From Delphinus delphis (taxonomy: Eukaryota > Chordata > Mammalia > Artiodactyla > Delphinidae), in NCBI RefSeq assembly GCF_949987515.2, contig NC_082694.2, positions 37,592,451 to 37,656,450 of the forward strand: DNA of 64,000 nucleotides, in the 5' to 3' direction. The notes below the pieces were generated by a model. The model had not been told where the DNA came from and searched no databases. It was given only the letters and a program-made list of their open reading frames with translations. Each line of letters starts with the position of its first letter. The stretch's first letter is position 1. This document shows, piece after piece, positions 1 through 9,402 of this stretch. The translations under genes and the position numbers were made by a program.

Positions 1-170
1 CTGTGTTTGGACCTGATCTCCTTCCCAAGCTTCCCAGATCTTCATGTCTAAAAATGGCCCAGCTATTGCTGGAAAAAGTATAAGATTCCTTTCACCACTG
101 AGATATAAAACAAAGTCAGGCGCAGAAAGGAAGAATATGCTGTTATAAAGCATGTTATAAAACTGTTACA

Positions 171-377
171 GGGCTTCCCTGGTGGCGCAGTGGTTGAGAG
201 TCCACCTGCCGATGCAGGGGACACGGGTTCATGCCCAGTCTGGGAAGATCCCACATGCCGCAGAGCGGCTAGGCCCGTGAGCCATGGACGCTGAGCCTGC
301 GCGTCCGGAGCCTGTTGCTCCGCAACGGGAGAGGCCACAACAGTGAGAGGCCCGCGTACCACGAAAAAAAAAAAAAA
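171..377 (+). mobile_element. CHR SINE, short form
   Basis: A tRNA-Glu-derived SINE of about 190 bases plus an A-tail. The polymerase III A-box region (tggcgcagtggttgagag) and B-box region (gggttcatgcc) are visible. It is flanked by the perfect 12-base duplication aaaactgttaca at 159-170 and 378-389. An exact duplication indicates a fairly recent insertion. Confidence 0.95.
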
Positions 378-414
378 AAAACTGTTACAAATATATTTTA
401 GAACTTTAATAACA

Positions 415-605
415 ATCATGGTAATGATGTCAATGACAATGATAAAAGCTAATATTCATTGAAATTATTTAATCCTCACAAACCTGTAAATTGATTGCTG
501 AGAAGTTAAGAAACTTACCACAATCACAGAGCCTATAAATGGAAGAGCTAGGGCTTGCAATTAGGTCTATCAGACTCCAGAATCCACATTCTTTCTCACT
601 GTATC
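415..605 (-). repeat. MIR SINE, ancient
   Basis: Reverse-oriented MIR core and tail: a run resembling the reverse complement of the MIR consensus (atttaatcctcacaa, then aagaaacttaccacaatcac and a truncated end). Many substitutions, as expected for this old family. Confidence 0.6.
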
Positions 606-1149
606 TTCATGGCCTGTCTTCCCTAATCTCCATTCAATAAACATTTATTAAACAACTACTGTATGCCTGCAAGTCACCTGGGACTCCACAATATGTAAAC
701 TAATTGAAGATGATTATTAAAGTACCACTCTAGAATCCCTCAACCCAAAGAGTTAAAGCATATACTTTTTTTTAAAGATTTCTAAGATCATTCATAGTTT
801 CATTCAACAAATGTTTCAATGAGCATTTGTTATGTGAGAAGCACCATATCAGATGCTAAATAGATAAAAAGATGAATAAGACATGATCCTTCCCTCAAGC
901 CCCCAACAGAATACATAGAGCATATACATAATTCAGCATTGAAGAGTATTTTTACGTCTATATTTTTAACAAAAATATTTACAAATAATTCTGCTACCGG
1001 CTATCATTTCATTTAAAAAAATCTAAAAGTTACAAATCACTATTTAATTTTTATAAGGCAACATTTCTCCTACCACCAAAATGCTAATGTACCTTAGTAA
1101 TTTATACAGTCAAAAATATGAAAGGTGACAGAATTTACGATTAGCTTAC

Positions 1150-1203
1150 ATTTTCTATGACAAATGTCCACTCTTTATCTTCAAATTCCTCTGCATGAGG
1201 ATC
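1150..1203 (-). CDS. EHBP1: EHBP1 coding exon (NT-C2 domain, third exon in window)
   Basis: On the minus strand this 54-base exon reads DPHAEEFEDKEWTFVIEN, which I recognise as about residues 87-104 of EHBP1. It is preceded by a pyrimidine-rich acceptor ending in ttgttacag and followed by the donor gtaagc. It begins and ends between codons (phase 0-0), so skipping it would keep the frame. It encodes part of the N-terminal C2-type domain, which in this family binds membrane phospholipids. EHBP1 links EHD proteins and Rab8/Rab10 on endocytic recycling tubules to actin. The next coding exon must lie beyond position 1, because I find nothing like it in 1-1149. No stop or frameshift is seen. The paralogue EHBP1L1 is the only realistic alternative, but the residues fit EHBP1 as I remember it. 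Confidence 0.92.
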
Positions 1204-1459
1204 CTGTAACAAAAGTAAAATATAAAGTTGAAATACATTTCTTAATTCAGTCAATCCAGTTAAAAAAAATACAAACAGCCTTGCTCCTAGCTTTTTCCAA
1301 GTTTTTAAAAAAGGAGAGGCAGAATGGCCTACTCTTAAGAAACTTCCATAACTTACCTAAATTTAAATCATTATTTTTTACTAAGAAATTCTCTATTTTA
1401 CTTATGTTAATGCATATCATTATCTTCTATCATTGCATCTAAAACAATACAAAAAGAAA

Positions 1460-1741
1460 CTGAGGGACAAATATATGATATCACTTATATGTGGAATCTA
1501 AAAAAATTGGTACAAATGAACTTATTTACAAAACAGAAATAGAGTCAGAGATGTAGAAAACAAACTTATGGTTATCAAGGGGGAAGGAGGGGTGGGAGGG
1601 ATAAAATGGGAGATTGGACTTGACATATACACACTATATATAAAATAGATAATTAATAAGAACCTACTGTATAGCACAGGAAACTCGACTCAATACTCTG
1701 TAATGACCTACAGGGGAACAGAATCTAAAAATGAGTGGATA
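1460..1741 (+). mobile_element. Older L1 3'UTR fragment, left part (split by the transducing L1)
   Basis: This is 5'-truncated L1 sequence (from atatgatatcacttatatgtggaatct to the region before the L1 tail). It is interrupted after position 1741 and resumes at 9310. A weak 9-base duplication, aaaaagaaa (1451-1459 and 9399-9407), may be its target-site duplication. It served as the landing site for the younger composite insertion. Confidence 0.85.
1727..1741 (+). repeat. Outer target-site duplication, left copy
   Basis: aaaaatgagtggata, repeated at 9295-9309 with one mismatch where the copy merges with the poly(A). It is preceded by ct, giving CT|AAAA, close to the L1 endonuclease preference TT|AAAA. 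Confidence 0.85.
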
Positions 1742-1742
1742 G

Positions 1743-1753
1743 AACCAACAGGA
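1743..1753 (+). repeat. Inner duplication, left copy
   Basis: aaccaacagga directly before the L1 5' end, matched exactly at 8770-8780 right after the L1 poly(A). The flanking context here (AG|AACC) is a poor L1 endonuclease site. Confidence 0.85.
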
Positions 1754-1754
1754 G

Positions 1755-1763
1755 GATGGCGGA
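1755..1763 (+). promoter_or_regulatory. Putative YY1 site at L1 5' end
   Basis: gatggcgga contains the ATGGCGG core of a YY1 motif at the very start of the element. A YY1 site near the 5' end of human L1 is known to direct the start point of transcription; the assignment here is by motif only. Confidence 0.5.
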
Positions 1764-3127
1764 AGAGTTAAGACACGGAGATCACCTTCCTCCCCACAGA
1801 TACATCAGGAGTACATCTACACGTGGAACAACTCCTACAGAACACCTACTGAATGCTGGCAGAAGACCTCTGACCTACCAAAAGGCAAGAAACTCCCCAC
1901 GTACTTGGGTAGGGCAAAAAAAACCCCAATAAACAGAGACAAAAGAATAGGAACGGGACCTGCACCAGTGGGAAGGAGCTGTGAAGGAGGAAAAGTTTCC
2001 ACACACTAGGAAGCCCCTTTGCGGGCGGAGACTGCGGGTGGCGGACGCGGGAAGCTTCGGACATAGAGCCACGGAGGAGAGCACAACAACGGGTGCGGAG
2101 GGCAAAGTGGAGAGATTCCTGCACAGAGGATCAGTGCTTACCGGCACTCACCAGCCCGAGAGGCTTGTCTGCTCAACGGCCGGGGCGGGCGGGGCTGAGA
2201 GCTGAGGCTCCGGCTTCAGTCAGAGCGCAGGGAGAGGACTGGGGTTGGTGGCATGTACACAGCCTGCAGGGGGTTAGTGCACCATGACTAGCCAGGAGGG
2301 AGTCCGGGGAAAAGTCTGGACCTGCCGAAGAGGCAAGAGACTTCTTCCCTCTTTGTTTCCTGGTGCCCGAGGAGAGGGGATTAAGAGCGCAGCTTAAAGG
2401 AGCTCCAGAGCCAGGCGCGAGCCGCGGCTAACAGCGCAGACCCCAGAGATGGGCAAGAGATGCTAAGACTGCTGCTGCCGCCGCCAAGAAGCCTGTGTGC
2501 GAGCACAGGTCACTCTCCACACCTCCCTTCCGGGGAGCCTATGCAGCCCGCCATGCCAGGGTCCCGGGATCCAGGGACAACTTCCCCGGGAGAATGCACG
2601 GCGTGCCTCAGGCTGATGCAATGTCACGCCAGCCTCTGCCACCGCAGGCTCGCCCCGCACTCCGTACCTCTCCCTCCCTCCGGCCTAAGGGAGCCAGAGA
2701 CCCCGAATCAGTGGCTCCTTTAACCGGCGACCTACACACAGAAGCGGGGCCAAATCCAAAGCTGAGCCCCGGCAGCTGTGCAAACAAAGAAGAGAAAGGG
2801 AAATCTCTCCCAGCAGCCTCAGGAGCAGCGGATTAGATCTCCACAATCAACTTGATGCACCCTGCATCTGCAGAATACCTGAATAGACAACAAATCATCC
2901 CAAATTGAGGAGGTGGACTTGGAGAGCAAGATTTATTATTTTTTCCCCTTTTCCTCTTTTTGTTAGTGTGTACGTGTATGGTTCTGTGTGAGATTCTGTG
3001 TGTATAGCTTTGCTTTCACCATTTGTCCAAGGGTTCTATCCGTCATTTTTTTTTTTACTTTTTAAAAAAAGTTTTTTCTTAGTAATGTTTTTTAATCTTT
3101 ATTTTATCTTACTTTATTTTCTTTTAT

Positions 3128-3157
3128 CCTCTTTCTTTCTTTCTTTCTTTCTTTCTA
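3128..3157 (+). repeat. (TTTC)n simple repeat in L1 5'UTR
   Basis: Six or so uninterrupted TTTC units within the T-rich part of the L1 5'UTR. Confidence 0.85.
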
Positions 3158-3677
3158 CCTTTTCTACTTTTATTCTGAGCCGTGTGGATGAAAGGCTCTT
3201 GGTGCTTCAGCCAAGAGTCAGTGCTGTGCCACTGAGGTGGGAGAACCAACTTCAGGACGCTAGTCCACAAGAGACCTCCCAGCTCCACGTAATATCAAAC
3301 GGCAAAAATCTCCCAGAGATCTTCATCTCAACACCAACACCCAGCTTCTCTCAACAACCAGCAAGCTACAGTGCTGAACGCCCTATGCCAAACAACTACC
3401 AAAACAGGAACACAACCCCACCCATTAGCAGAGAGGCTGCCCAAAATCATAATAAGGCCACAGACACCCCAAAACGCACCACCAGACGTGGACCTACCCA
3501 CCAGAAAGGCAAGATCCAGCCTCATCCACCAGAACACAGGCACTAGTCCCCTCCACCAGCAAGCCTACACAAACTACTGAACCAACTTTAGTCACTGGGG
3601 ACAGACACCAAAAACAACGGGAACTACGAACCTGCAGCCTGCAAAAAGGAGACCTCAAACACAGTAAGATAAGCAAA

Positions 3678-4571
3678 ATGAGAAGACAGAAAAACACACA
3701 GCAGATGAAGGAGCAAGATAAAAACCCACCAGACCTAACAAATGAAGAGGAAATAGGCAGTCCACCTGAAAAAGAATTCAGAATAATGATAGTAAAAATG
3801 ATCCAAAATCTTGGAAATATAATAGAGAAAATGCAAGAAACATTTAACAAGGACCTAGAAGAACTAAAGATGAAACAAGCAATGATGAACAACACAATAA
3901 ATGAAATGAAAAATACTCTAGAAGGGATCAAGAGCAGAATAACTGAGGCAGAGAAACGGATAAGTGACCTGGAAGATAAAATAGTGGAAATAACTACTGC
4001 AGAGCAGAATAAAGAAAAAAGAATGAAAAGAACTGAGGACAGTCTCAGAGACCTCTGGGACAACATTACACGCACCAACATTCGAATTATAGGGATTCCA
4101 GAAGAAGAAGAGAAAAAGAAAAGGATGGAGAAAATATTTGAAGAGATTATAGTTGAAAACTTCCCTAATATGGGAAAGGAAACAGTTAATCAAGTCCAGG
4201 AAGCACAGAGAGTCCCATACAGGATAAATCCAAGGAGAAACACGCCAAGACACATATTAATCAAACTGTCAAAAATTAAATACAAAGAAAACATATTAAA
4301 AGCAGCAAGGGAAAAACAACAAATAACACACAAGGGACTCCCCATAAGGTTAACAGCTGATCTTTCAGCAGAAACTCTGCAAGCCAGAAGGGACTGGCAG
4401 GACATATTTAAAGTGATGAAGGAGAAAAACCTACAAACAAGATTACTCTACCCAGCAAGGATCTCATTCAGATTTGATGGAGAAATTAAAATCTTTATAG
4501 ACAAGCAAAAGCTGAGAGAGTTCAGCACCACCAAACCAGCTTTACAACAAACGCTAAAGGATCTCCTCTAG
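3678..4571 (+). CDS. L1 ORF1 protein, open reading frame intact
   Basis: A 297-residue frame, uninterrupted from ATG to TAG. It encodes the L1 RNA-binding nucleic-acid chaperone that coats the L1 transcript. Residues about 30-125 form a long, charged coiled coil with heptads (trimerisation in this family). The RRM-type domain follows, with IRIIGIPEEEE at 135-145. The C-terminal domain has PRHILIKLSK, ILKAAREKQ and LTADLSAETLQARRDW in the expected order, then LYPARISF near 257-264. It ends with LKDLL. It is somewhat shorter than the 338-residue human protein, mainly at the N-terminus. ORF2 starts 58 bases downstream. I see no frameshift, so this half may still make protein if transcribed. Confidence 0.92.
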   Translation: MRRQKNTQQMKEQDKNPPDLTNEEEIGSPPEKEFRIMIVKMIQNLGNIIEKMQETFNKDLEELKMKQAMMNNTINEMKNTLEGIKSRITEAEKRISDLEDKIVEITTAEQNKEKRMKRTEDSLRDLWDNITRTNIRIIGIPEEEEKKKRMEKIFEEIIVENFPNMGKETVNQVQEAQRVPYRINPRRNTPRHILIKLSKIKYKENILKAAREKQQITHKGLPIRLTADLSAETLQARRDWQDIFKVMKEKNLQTRLLYPARISFRFDGEIKIFIDKQKLREFSTTKPALQQTLKDLL

Positions 4572-4629
4572 GCAAGAAACACAAGAGAAGGAAAAGACCT
4601 ACAATAACAAACCCAAAACAATTAAGAAA

Positions 4630-7600
4630 ATGGGTATAGGAACATACATATCGATAATTACCTTAAATGTAAATGGATTAAATGCTCCCACCAAAAGACA
4701 TAGACTGATGAATGGATACAAAAACAAGCCCCACATATATGCCATCTACAAGAGACCCACTTCAGACCTAGAGACACATACAGACTGAAAGTGAGGGGAT
4801 GGAAAAAGATATTCCATGCAAATGGAAACCAAAAGAAAGCTGGAGTAGCAATTCTCATATCAGACAAAATAGACTTTAAAATAAAGCCTATTAGAAGAGA
4901 CAAAGAAGGACACTACATAATGATCAAGGGATCAACCCAAGAAGAAGATATAACAATTGTAAATATTTATGCACCCAACAGAGGAGCACCTCAATACATA
5001 AGGCAAATACTAACAGCCATAAGAGGGGAAATCAACAGTAACACATTCATAATAGGGACTTTAACACCCCACTTTCACCAATGGACAGATCATCCAAAAT
5101 GAAAATAAATAAGGAAACACAAGCTTTAAATGATACATTAAACAAGATGGACTTAATTGATATTTATAGGACATTCCATCCAAAAACAAAAGAATACACA
5201 TTTTTCTCAAGTGCTCATGGAACATTCTCCAGGATAGATCATATCTTGGGTTACAAATCAAGCCTTGGTATATTTAAGAAAATTGAAATTGTATCAAGTA
5301 TCTTTTCCGACCACAATGCTATGAGACTAGATATCGATTACAGGAAAAGTTCTGTAAAAAATACAAACACATGGAGGCTAAACAATACACTACTTAATAA
5401 TGAAGTGATCACTGAAGAAATCAAAGAGGAAATCAAAAAATACCTAGAAACAAGTGACAATGGAGACACAACGACCCAAAACCTATGGGATGCAGCAAAA
5501 GCAGTTCTAAGAGGGAAGTTTATAGCAATACAATCCTACCTTAAGAAACAGGAAACATCTCGAATAAACAACCTAACCTTGCACCTACAGCAATTAGAGA
5601 AAGAAGAACAAAAAACCCCCAAAGTTAGCAGAAGGAAAGAAATCATAAAGATCAGATCAGAAATAAATGAAAAACAAATGAAGGAAACGATAGCAAAGAT
5701 CAATAAAACTAAAAGCTGGCTCTTTGAAAAGATAAGCAAAATTGATAAACCATTAGCCAGACTGACCAAGAAAAAGAGGGAGAAGACTCAAATCAATAGA
5801 ATTAGCAATGAAAAAGGAGAAGTAACAACTGACACTGCAGAAATACAAAAGATCATGAGAGATTACTACAAGCAACTCTATGCCAATAAAAATGGACAAC
5901 CTGGAAGAAATGGACAAATTCTTAGAAATGCACAACCTGCCAAGACTGAATCAGGAAGAAATAGAAAATATGAACAGACCAATCACAAGCACTGAAATTG
6001 AAACTGTGATGAAAAATCTTCCAACAAACAAAAGCCCAGGACCAGATGGCTTCACAAGCAAATTCTATCAAATATTTAGAGAAGAGCTAACACCTATCCT
6101 GCTCAAACTCTTGCAAAATATAGCAGAGGGAGGAACACGCCCAAACTCATTCTAGGAGGCCACCATCACCCTGATACCAAAACCAGACAAAGATGTCACA
6201 AAGAAAGAAAACTACAGGCCAATATCACTGATGAACATAGATGCAAAAATCCTCAACAAAATTCTAGCAAACAGAATCCAACAGCACATTAAAAGGATCA
6301 TACACCATGATCAAGTGGGGTTTATTCCAGGAATGCAAGGATTCTTCAATATATGCAAATCATTCAATGTGATACACCATATTAACAAACTAAAGGATAA
6401 AAACCATATGATCACCTCCATAGATGCAGAAAAAGCTTCTGAGAAAATTCAACACCCATTTATGATAAAAACCCTCCAGAAAGTAGGCATACAGGGAACT
6501 TTCCTCAACATAATAAAGGCCATATATGACAAATCCACAGCCAACATCATCCTCAATGGTGAAAAACTGAAAGCATTTCCACTAAGATCCGGAACAAGAC
6601 AAGGTTGCCCACTCTCACCACTCTTATTCAACATAGTTTTGGAAGTTTTAGCCACAGCAATCAGAGAAGGAAAGGAAATAAAAGGAATCCAAATCAGAAA
6701 AGAAGAAGTAAAGCTCTCACTGTTTGCAGATGACATGATACTATACATAGAGAACCCTAAAGATGCTACCAGAAAACTACTAGGGCTAATCAATGAATTT
6801 GGTAAAGTAGCAGGATACAAAATTAATGCACAGAAATCTCTGGCATTCCTATACACTAATGATGAAAAATCTGAAAGTGAAATCAAGAAAACACTCCCAT
6901 TTACCATTGCAACAAAAAGAATAAAATATCTAGGAATAAACCTACCTAAGGAGACAAAAGACCTGTATGCAGAAAATTATAAGACACTGATGAAAGAAAT
7001 TAAAGATGATACAAATAGATGGAGAGATATACCATGTTTTTGGATTGGAAGAATCAACACTGTGAAAATGACTCTACTACCCAAAGCAATCTACAGATTC
7101 AATGGAATCCCTATCAAACTACCACTGGCATTTTTCATAGAACTAGAACAAAAAATTTCACAGTTTGTATGGAAACACAAAAGATCCCGAATAGCCAATG
7201 CAATCTTGAGAACGAAAAATGGAGCTGGACGCATCAGGCTCCCTGACTTCAGACTATACTACAAGGCTACAGTAATCAAGACAGTATGGTACTGGCACAA
7301 AAACAGAAATATAGATCAATGGAACAGGATAGAAAGCCCAGAGATAAACCTACGCACAGATGGTCACCTTATCTTTGATAAAGGAGGCAGGAATGTACAG
7401 TGGAGAAAGGACAGCCTCTTCAATAAGTGGTGCTGGGAAAACTCCCCAACACCATACACAAAAATAAGCTCAAAATGGATTAAAGACCTAAATATAAGGC
7501 CAGAAACTATCAAACTCTTAGAGGAAATCATAGGCAGAACACTCTATGACATAAATCACAGCAAGATCCTTTTTGACCCACCTCCTAGAGAAATGGAAAT

Positions 7601-8411
7601 AAAAACAAAAATAAACAAATGGGACCTAATGAAACTTCAAAGCTTTTGCACAGCAAAGGAAACCATAAACAAGACCAAAAGACAACCCTCAGAATGGGAG
7701 AAAATATTTGCAAATGAAGCAACTGACAAAGGATTAATCTCCAAAATTTACAAGCAGCTCATGCAGCTCAATATCAAAAAAACAAACAACGCAATCCAAA
7801 AATGGACAGAAGACCTAAATAGACATTTCTCCAAAGAAGATATACAGACTGCCAACAAACACATGAAAGAATGCTCAACATCATTAATCATTTGAGAAAT
7901 GCAAATCAAAACTACAATGAGGTATCATCTCACACCGGTCAGAATGGCCATCATCAAAAAATCTAGAAACAATAAATGCTGGAGAGGGTGTGGAGAAAAG
8001 GGAACACTCTTGTACTGCTGGTGGGAATGTGAATTGGTACAGCCACTATGTAGAACAGTATGGAGGTTCCTTAAAGAACTACAAATAGAACTACCATATG
8101 ACCCAGCAATCCCACTACTGGGCATATACCCTGAGAAAACCATAATTCAAAAAGAGTCATGTACCAAAATGTTCATTGCAGCTCTATTTACAATAGACAG
8201 GAGATGGAAACAACCTAAGTGTCCATCATCGGATGAATGGATAAAGAAGATGTGGCACATATATACAATGGAATATTACTCAGCCATAAAAAGAAACGAA
8301 ATTGAGTTATTTGTAGTGAGGTGGATGGACCTAGAGTCTGTCATACAGAGTGAAGTAAGTCAGAAAGAGAAAGACAAATACAGTATGCTAACACGTATAT
8401 ATGGAATCTAA
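4630..8411 (+). pseudogene. L1 ORF2 (endonuclease-reverse transcriptase), inactivated
   Basis: This is nearly the whole ORF2 in order, broken by five lesions. There is a 1-base deletion near 4705 (after the NVNGLNAPTKRHRL start), a 1-base deletion near 5057 within the endonuclease GDFNTP-type motif, and a 1-base gain in the A run near 5889. There is a TAG at 6153-6155 where TAT (Tyr) is expected and a TGA at 7893-7895 where AGA (Arg) is expected. Visible motifs are LQETH (near 4748), FSDHNAMRLDI (near 5305), [12 protein letters not shown] (near 6598) and the catalytic FADD of the reverse transcriptase (near 6723). An in-frame loss of about 36 bases is seen near 7437. The C-terminal Cys motif (near 7978-8031) has Tyr where the family has His. 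Few other changes are seen, so the copy is young but cannot make an active enzyme. Confidence 0.9.
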
Positions 8412-8771
8412 GAAAAAAAACTGTCATGAAGAACCTAGGGGTAAGATAGGAATAAAGACACAGACCTACTAGAGAATGGACTTGAGGATATGCGGAGGGG
8501 GAAGGGTAAGCTGGGCCAAAGTGAGAGAGTGGCACTACCAAAATGTAAAATAGATAGCTAGTGGGAAGCAGCCGCATAGCACAGGGAGATCAGCTCGGTC
8601 CTTTGTGACCTCCTATAGGGGTGGGATAGGGAGGCTGGGAGGGAGGGAGACGCAAGAGGGAAGAGATATGGGAACATATGTATATATATAACTGATTGAC
8701 TTTGTTATAAAGCAGAAACTAACACACCATTGTAAAGCAATTATACTCCAATAAAGATGTAAAAAAAAAAA
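8412..8771 (+). mobile_element. L1 3'UTR and first poly(A)
   Basis: About 350 bases with the G-rich tract typical of L1 3'UTRs (near 8490-8510). It ends ctccaataaagatgt and an A run at 8761-8771. The AATAAA at 8750-8755 lies only about 5 bases before the A run. A weak or bypassed signal at this point would favour read-through, as proposed for the transduction. Confidence 0.88.
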
Positions 8772-8780
8772 CCAACAGGA

Positions 8781-9285
8781 AGTTGATTTAGCCTCTCTTA
8801 GATTAATTTGGACATTAAAAAACTGCTCACTAAGGGTTGGGAAATCAGAAAGTAAAATGTGGAAAATGTGCTTACTTTTTGTACAGGGACTGCTGTTGTA
8901 CTCTGATATCTGCTCTTCCCTTCTTATATAGTAATAGAATCCCCTATTTTTAAGCTGGGCACAGGGCCCTCCAAAATATTTCTCAGTTAGGACTATGTTA
9001 CTAAATTCTGGCCCAATCCATGTCAAGGGAAGAGTCTTTGAAGTGTCAGAGAGAAGTCCCTTCTTCCCACTTTCCTCCTTCCTGCTGACTGGAATGTGAA
9101 TATGATAGCTTGAACTCAAGCAGCCATCTTGGGCCATGAGGTGGGAGCCACAGGTTGAGGATGTGGAGCAAGAAGATAGAAGGAGCCTGGGTTCCAGATG
9201 ATTGTGGAGCTGCCACACCAGTCCTGATTACTTATCTCAAAACGTTGTTTATATAAGAAAAATAAACTTCTATCTTGTTTAAGCT
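8781..9285 (+). mobile_element. Putative 3'-transduced segment
   Basis: About 505 bases that are not L1, placed between the L1 poly(A) and a second poly(A) (9286-9300). AATAAA at 9261-9266 stands 19 bases before the tail, the normal spacing for cleavage and polyadenylation. The end (aataaacttctatcttgtttaag) resembles the end of an old dispersed mammalian repeat whose family I cannot name with confidence. The likely origin is the 3' flank of the source L1. An independent retrocopy is the alternative. Confidence 0.7.
9261..9266 (+). promoter_or_regulatory. Polyadenylation signal AATAAA of the transduced segment
   Basis: Canonical hexamer 19 bases before the poly(A) run at 9286-9300. Confidence 0.8.
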
Positions 9286-9294
9286 AAAAAAAAA

Positions 9295-9309
9295 AAAAAA
9301 GAGTGGATA
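9295..9309 (+). repeat. Outer target-site duplication, right copy
   Basis: aaaaaagagtggata, the partner of 1727-1741 with one mismatch. Confidence 0.85.
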
Positions 9310-9398
9310 TATGTATATGTATAACTGATTCACTTTGCTGTACAGCAGAAACTAACACAACATTGTATATCAACTATACTCCAATAAAAATTAAAAAA
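9310..9398 (+). mobile_element. Older L1 3'UTR fragment, right part
   Basis: It continues the fragment broken at 1741: tatgtatatgtataactgatt through ctatactccaataaaaatt, then poly(A) to about 9403. Joining 1741 to 9310 gives a continuous L1 3' end. Confidence 0.85.
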
Positions 9399-9402
9399 AA
9401 AA

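Larger units (their letters stand above)
1..1149 (-). other. EHBP1: EHBP1 intron, 3' of exon 1150-1203, partial
   Basis: Intron sequence continuing past the window start. It holds a CHR SINE (171-377), an old MIR (about 415-605) and an unassigned old repeat around 790-920. The rest shows nothing I can name. Confidence 0.75.
1754..3677 (+). mobile_element. L1 5'UTR with internal promoter region
   Basis: About 1.9 kb starting ggatggcggaagag, the usual 5' start of cetartiodactyl L1s. From roughly 2000 to 2850 it is GC-rich and still holds many CpG pairs, followed by a T-rich stretch with a TTTC run (about 3128-3157). In this family the 5'UTR carries the polymerase II promoter that makes the full-length transcript. 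Open frames inside it are not recognisable proteins. Its full length argues that this copy was not 5' truncated on insertion. Confidence 0.85.
1742..9294 (+). mobile_element. Composite L1 insertion with 3' transduction
   Basis: The unit between the outer duplications comprises 12 bases of apparent 5' flank, a near full-length L1 (about 1754-8770), an internal duplication copy, about 505 bases of non-L1 sequence, an AATAAA at 9261 and a second poly(A) at 9286-9300. The inner duplication aaccaacagga (1743-1753 and 8770-8780) would be the L1's original duplication at its source locus, copied along with it. It sits in an EHBP1 intron in antisense orientation. Confidence 0.8.

Noticed and set aside
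171..377. tRNA gene (A and B boxes)
   Set aside because: The boxes belong to the tRNA-derived head of a SINE. There is no cloverleaf, and the same unit recurs many times with A-tails.
2998..3546. Open frame of 182 codons in the L1 5'UTR
   Set aside because: T-rich and low-complexity at its start, with no known domain. It lies in untranslated leader sequence ahead of the real ORF1.
3494..4081. Open frame of 195 codons on the minus strand across ORF1
   Set aside because: It is the complement of the ORF1 coiled-coil sequence, and its Ser/Phe/Leu-rich content is a shadow effect.
8613..9218. Open frame of 201 codons on the minus strand
   Set aside because: It crosses the L1 3'UTR, the poly(A) and the transduced segment, so it cannot be an inherited gene.
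8781..9300. Processed pseudogene of a host mRNA
   Set aside because: It has AATAAA and poly(A), but I see no coding content, and the nested duplications fit L1 read-through better. Not fully excluded.
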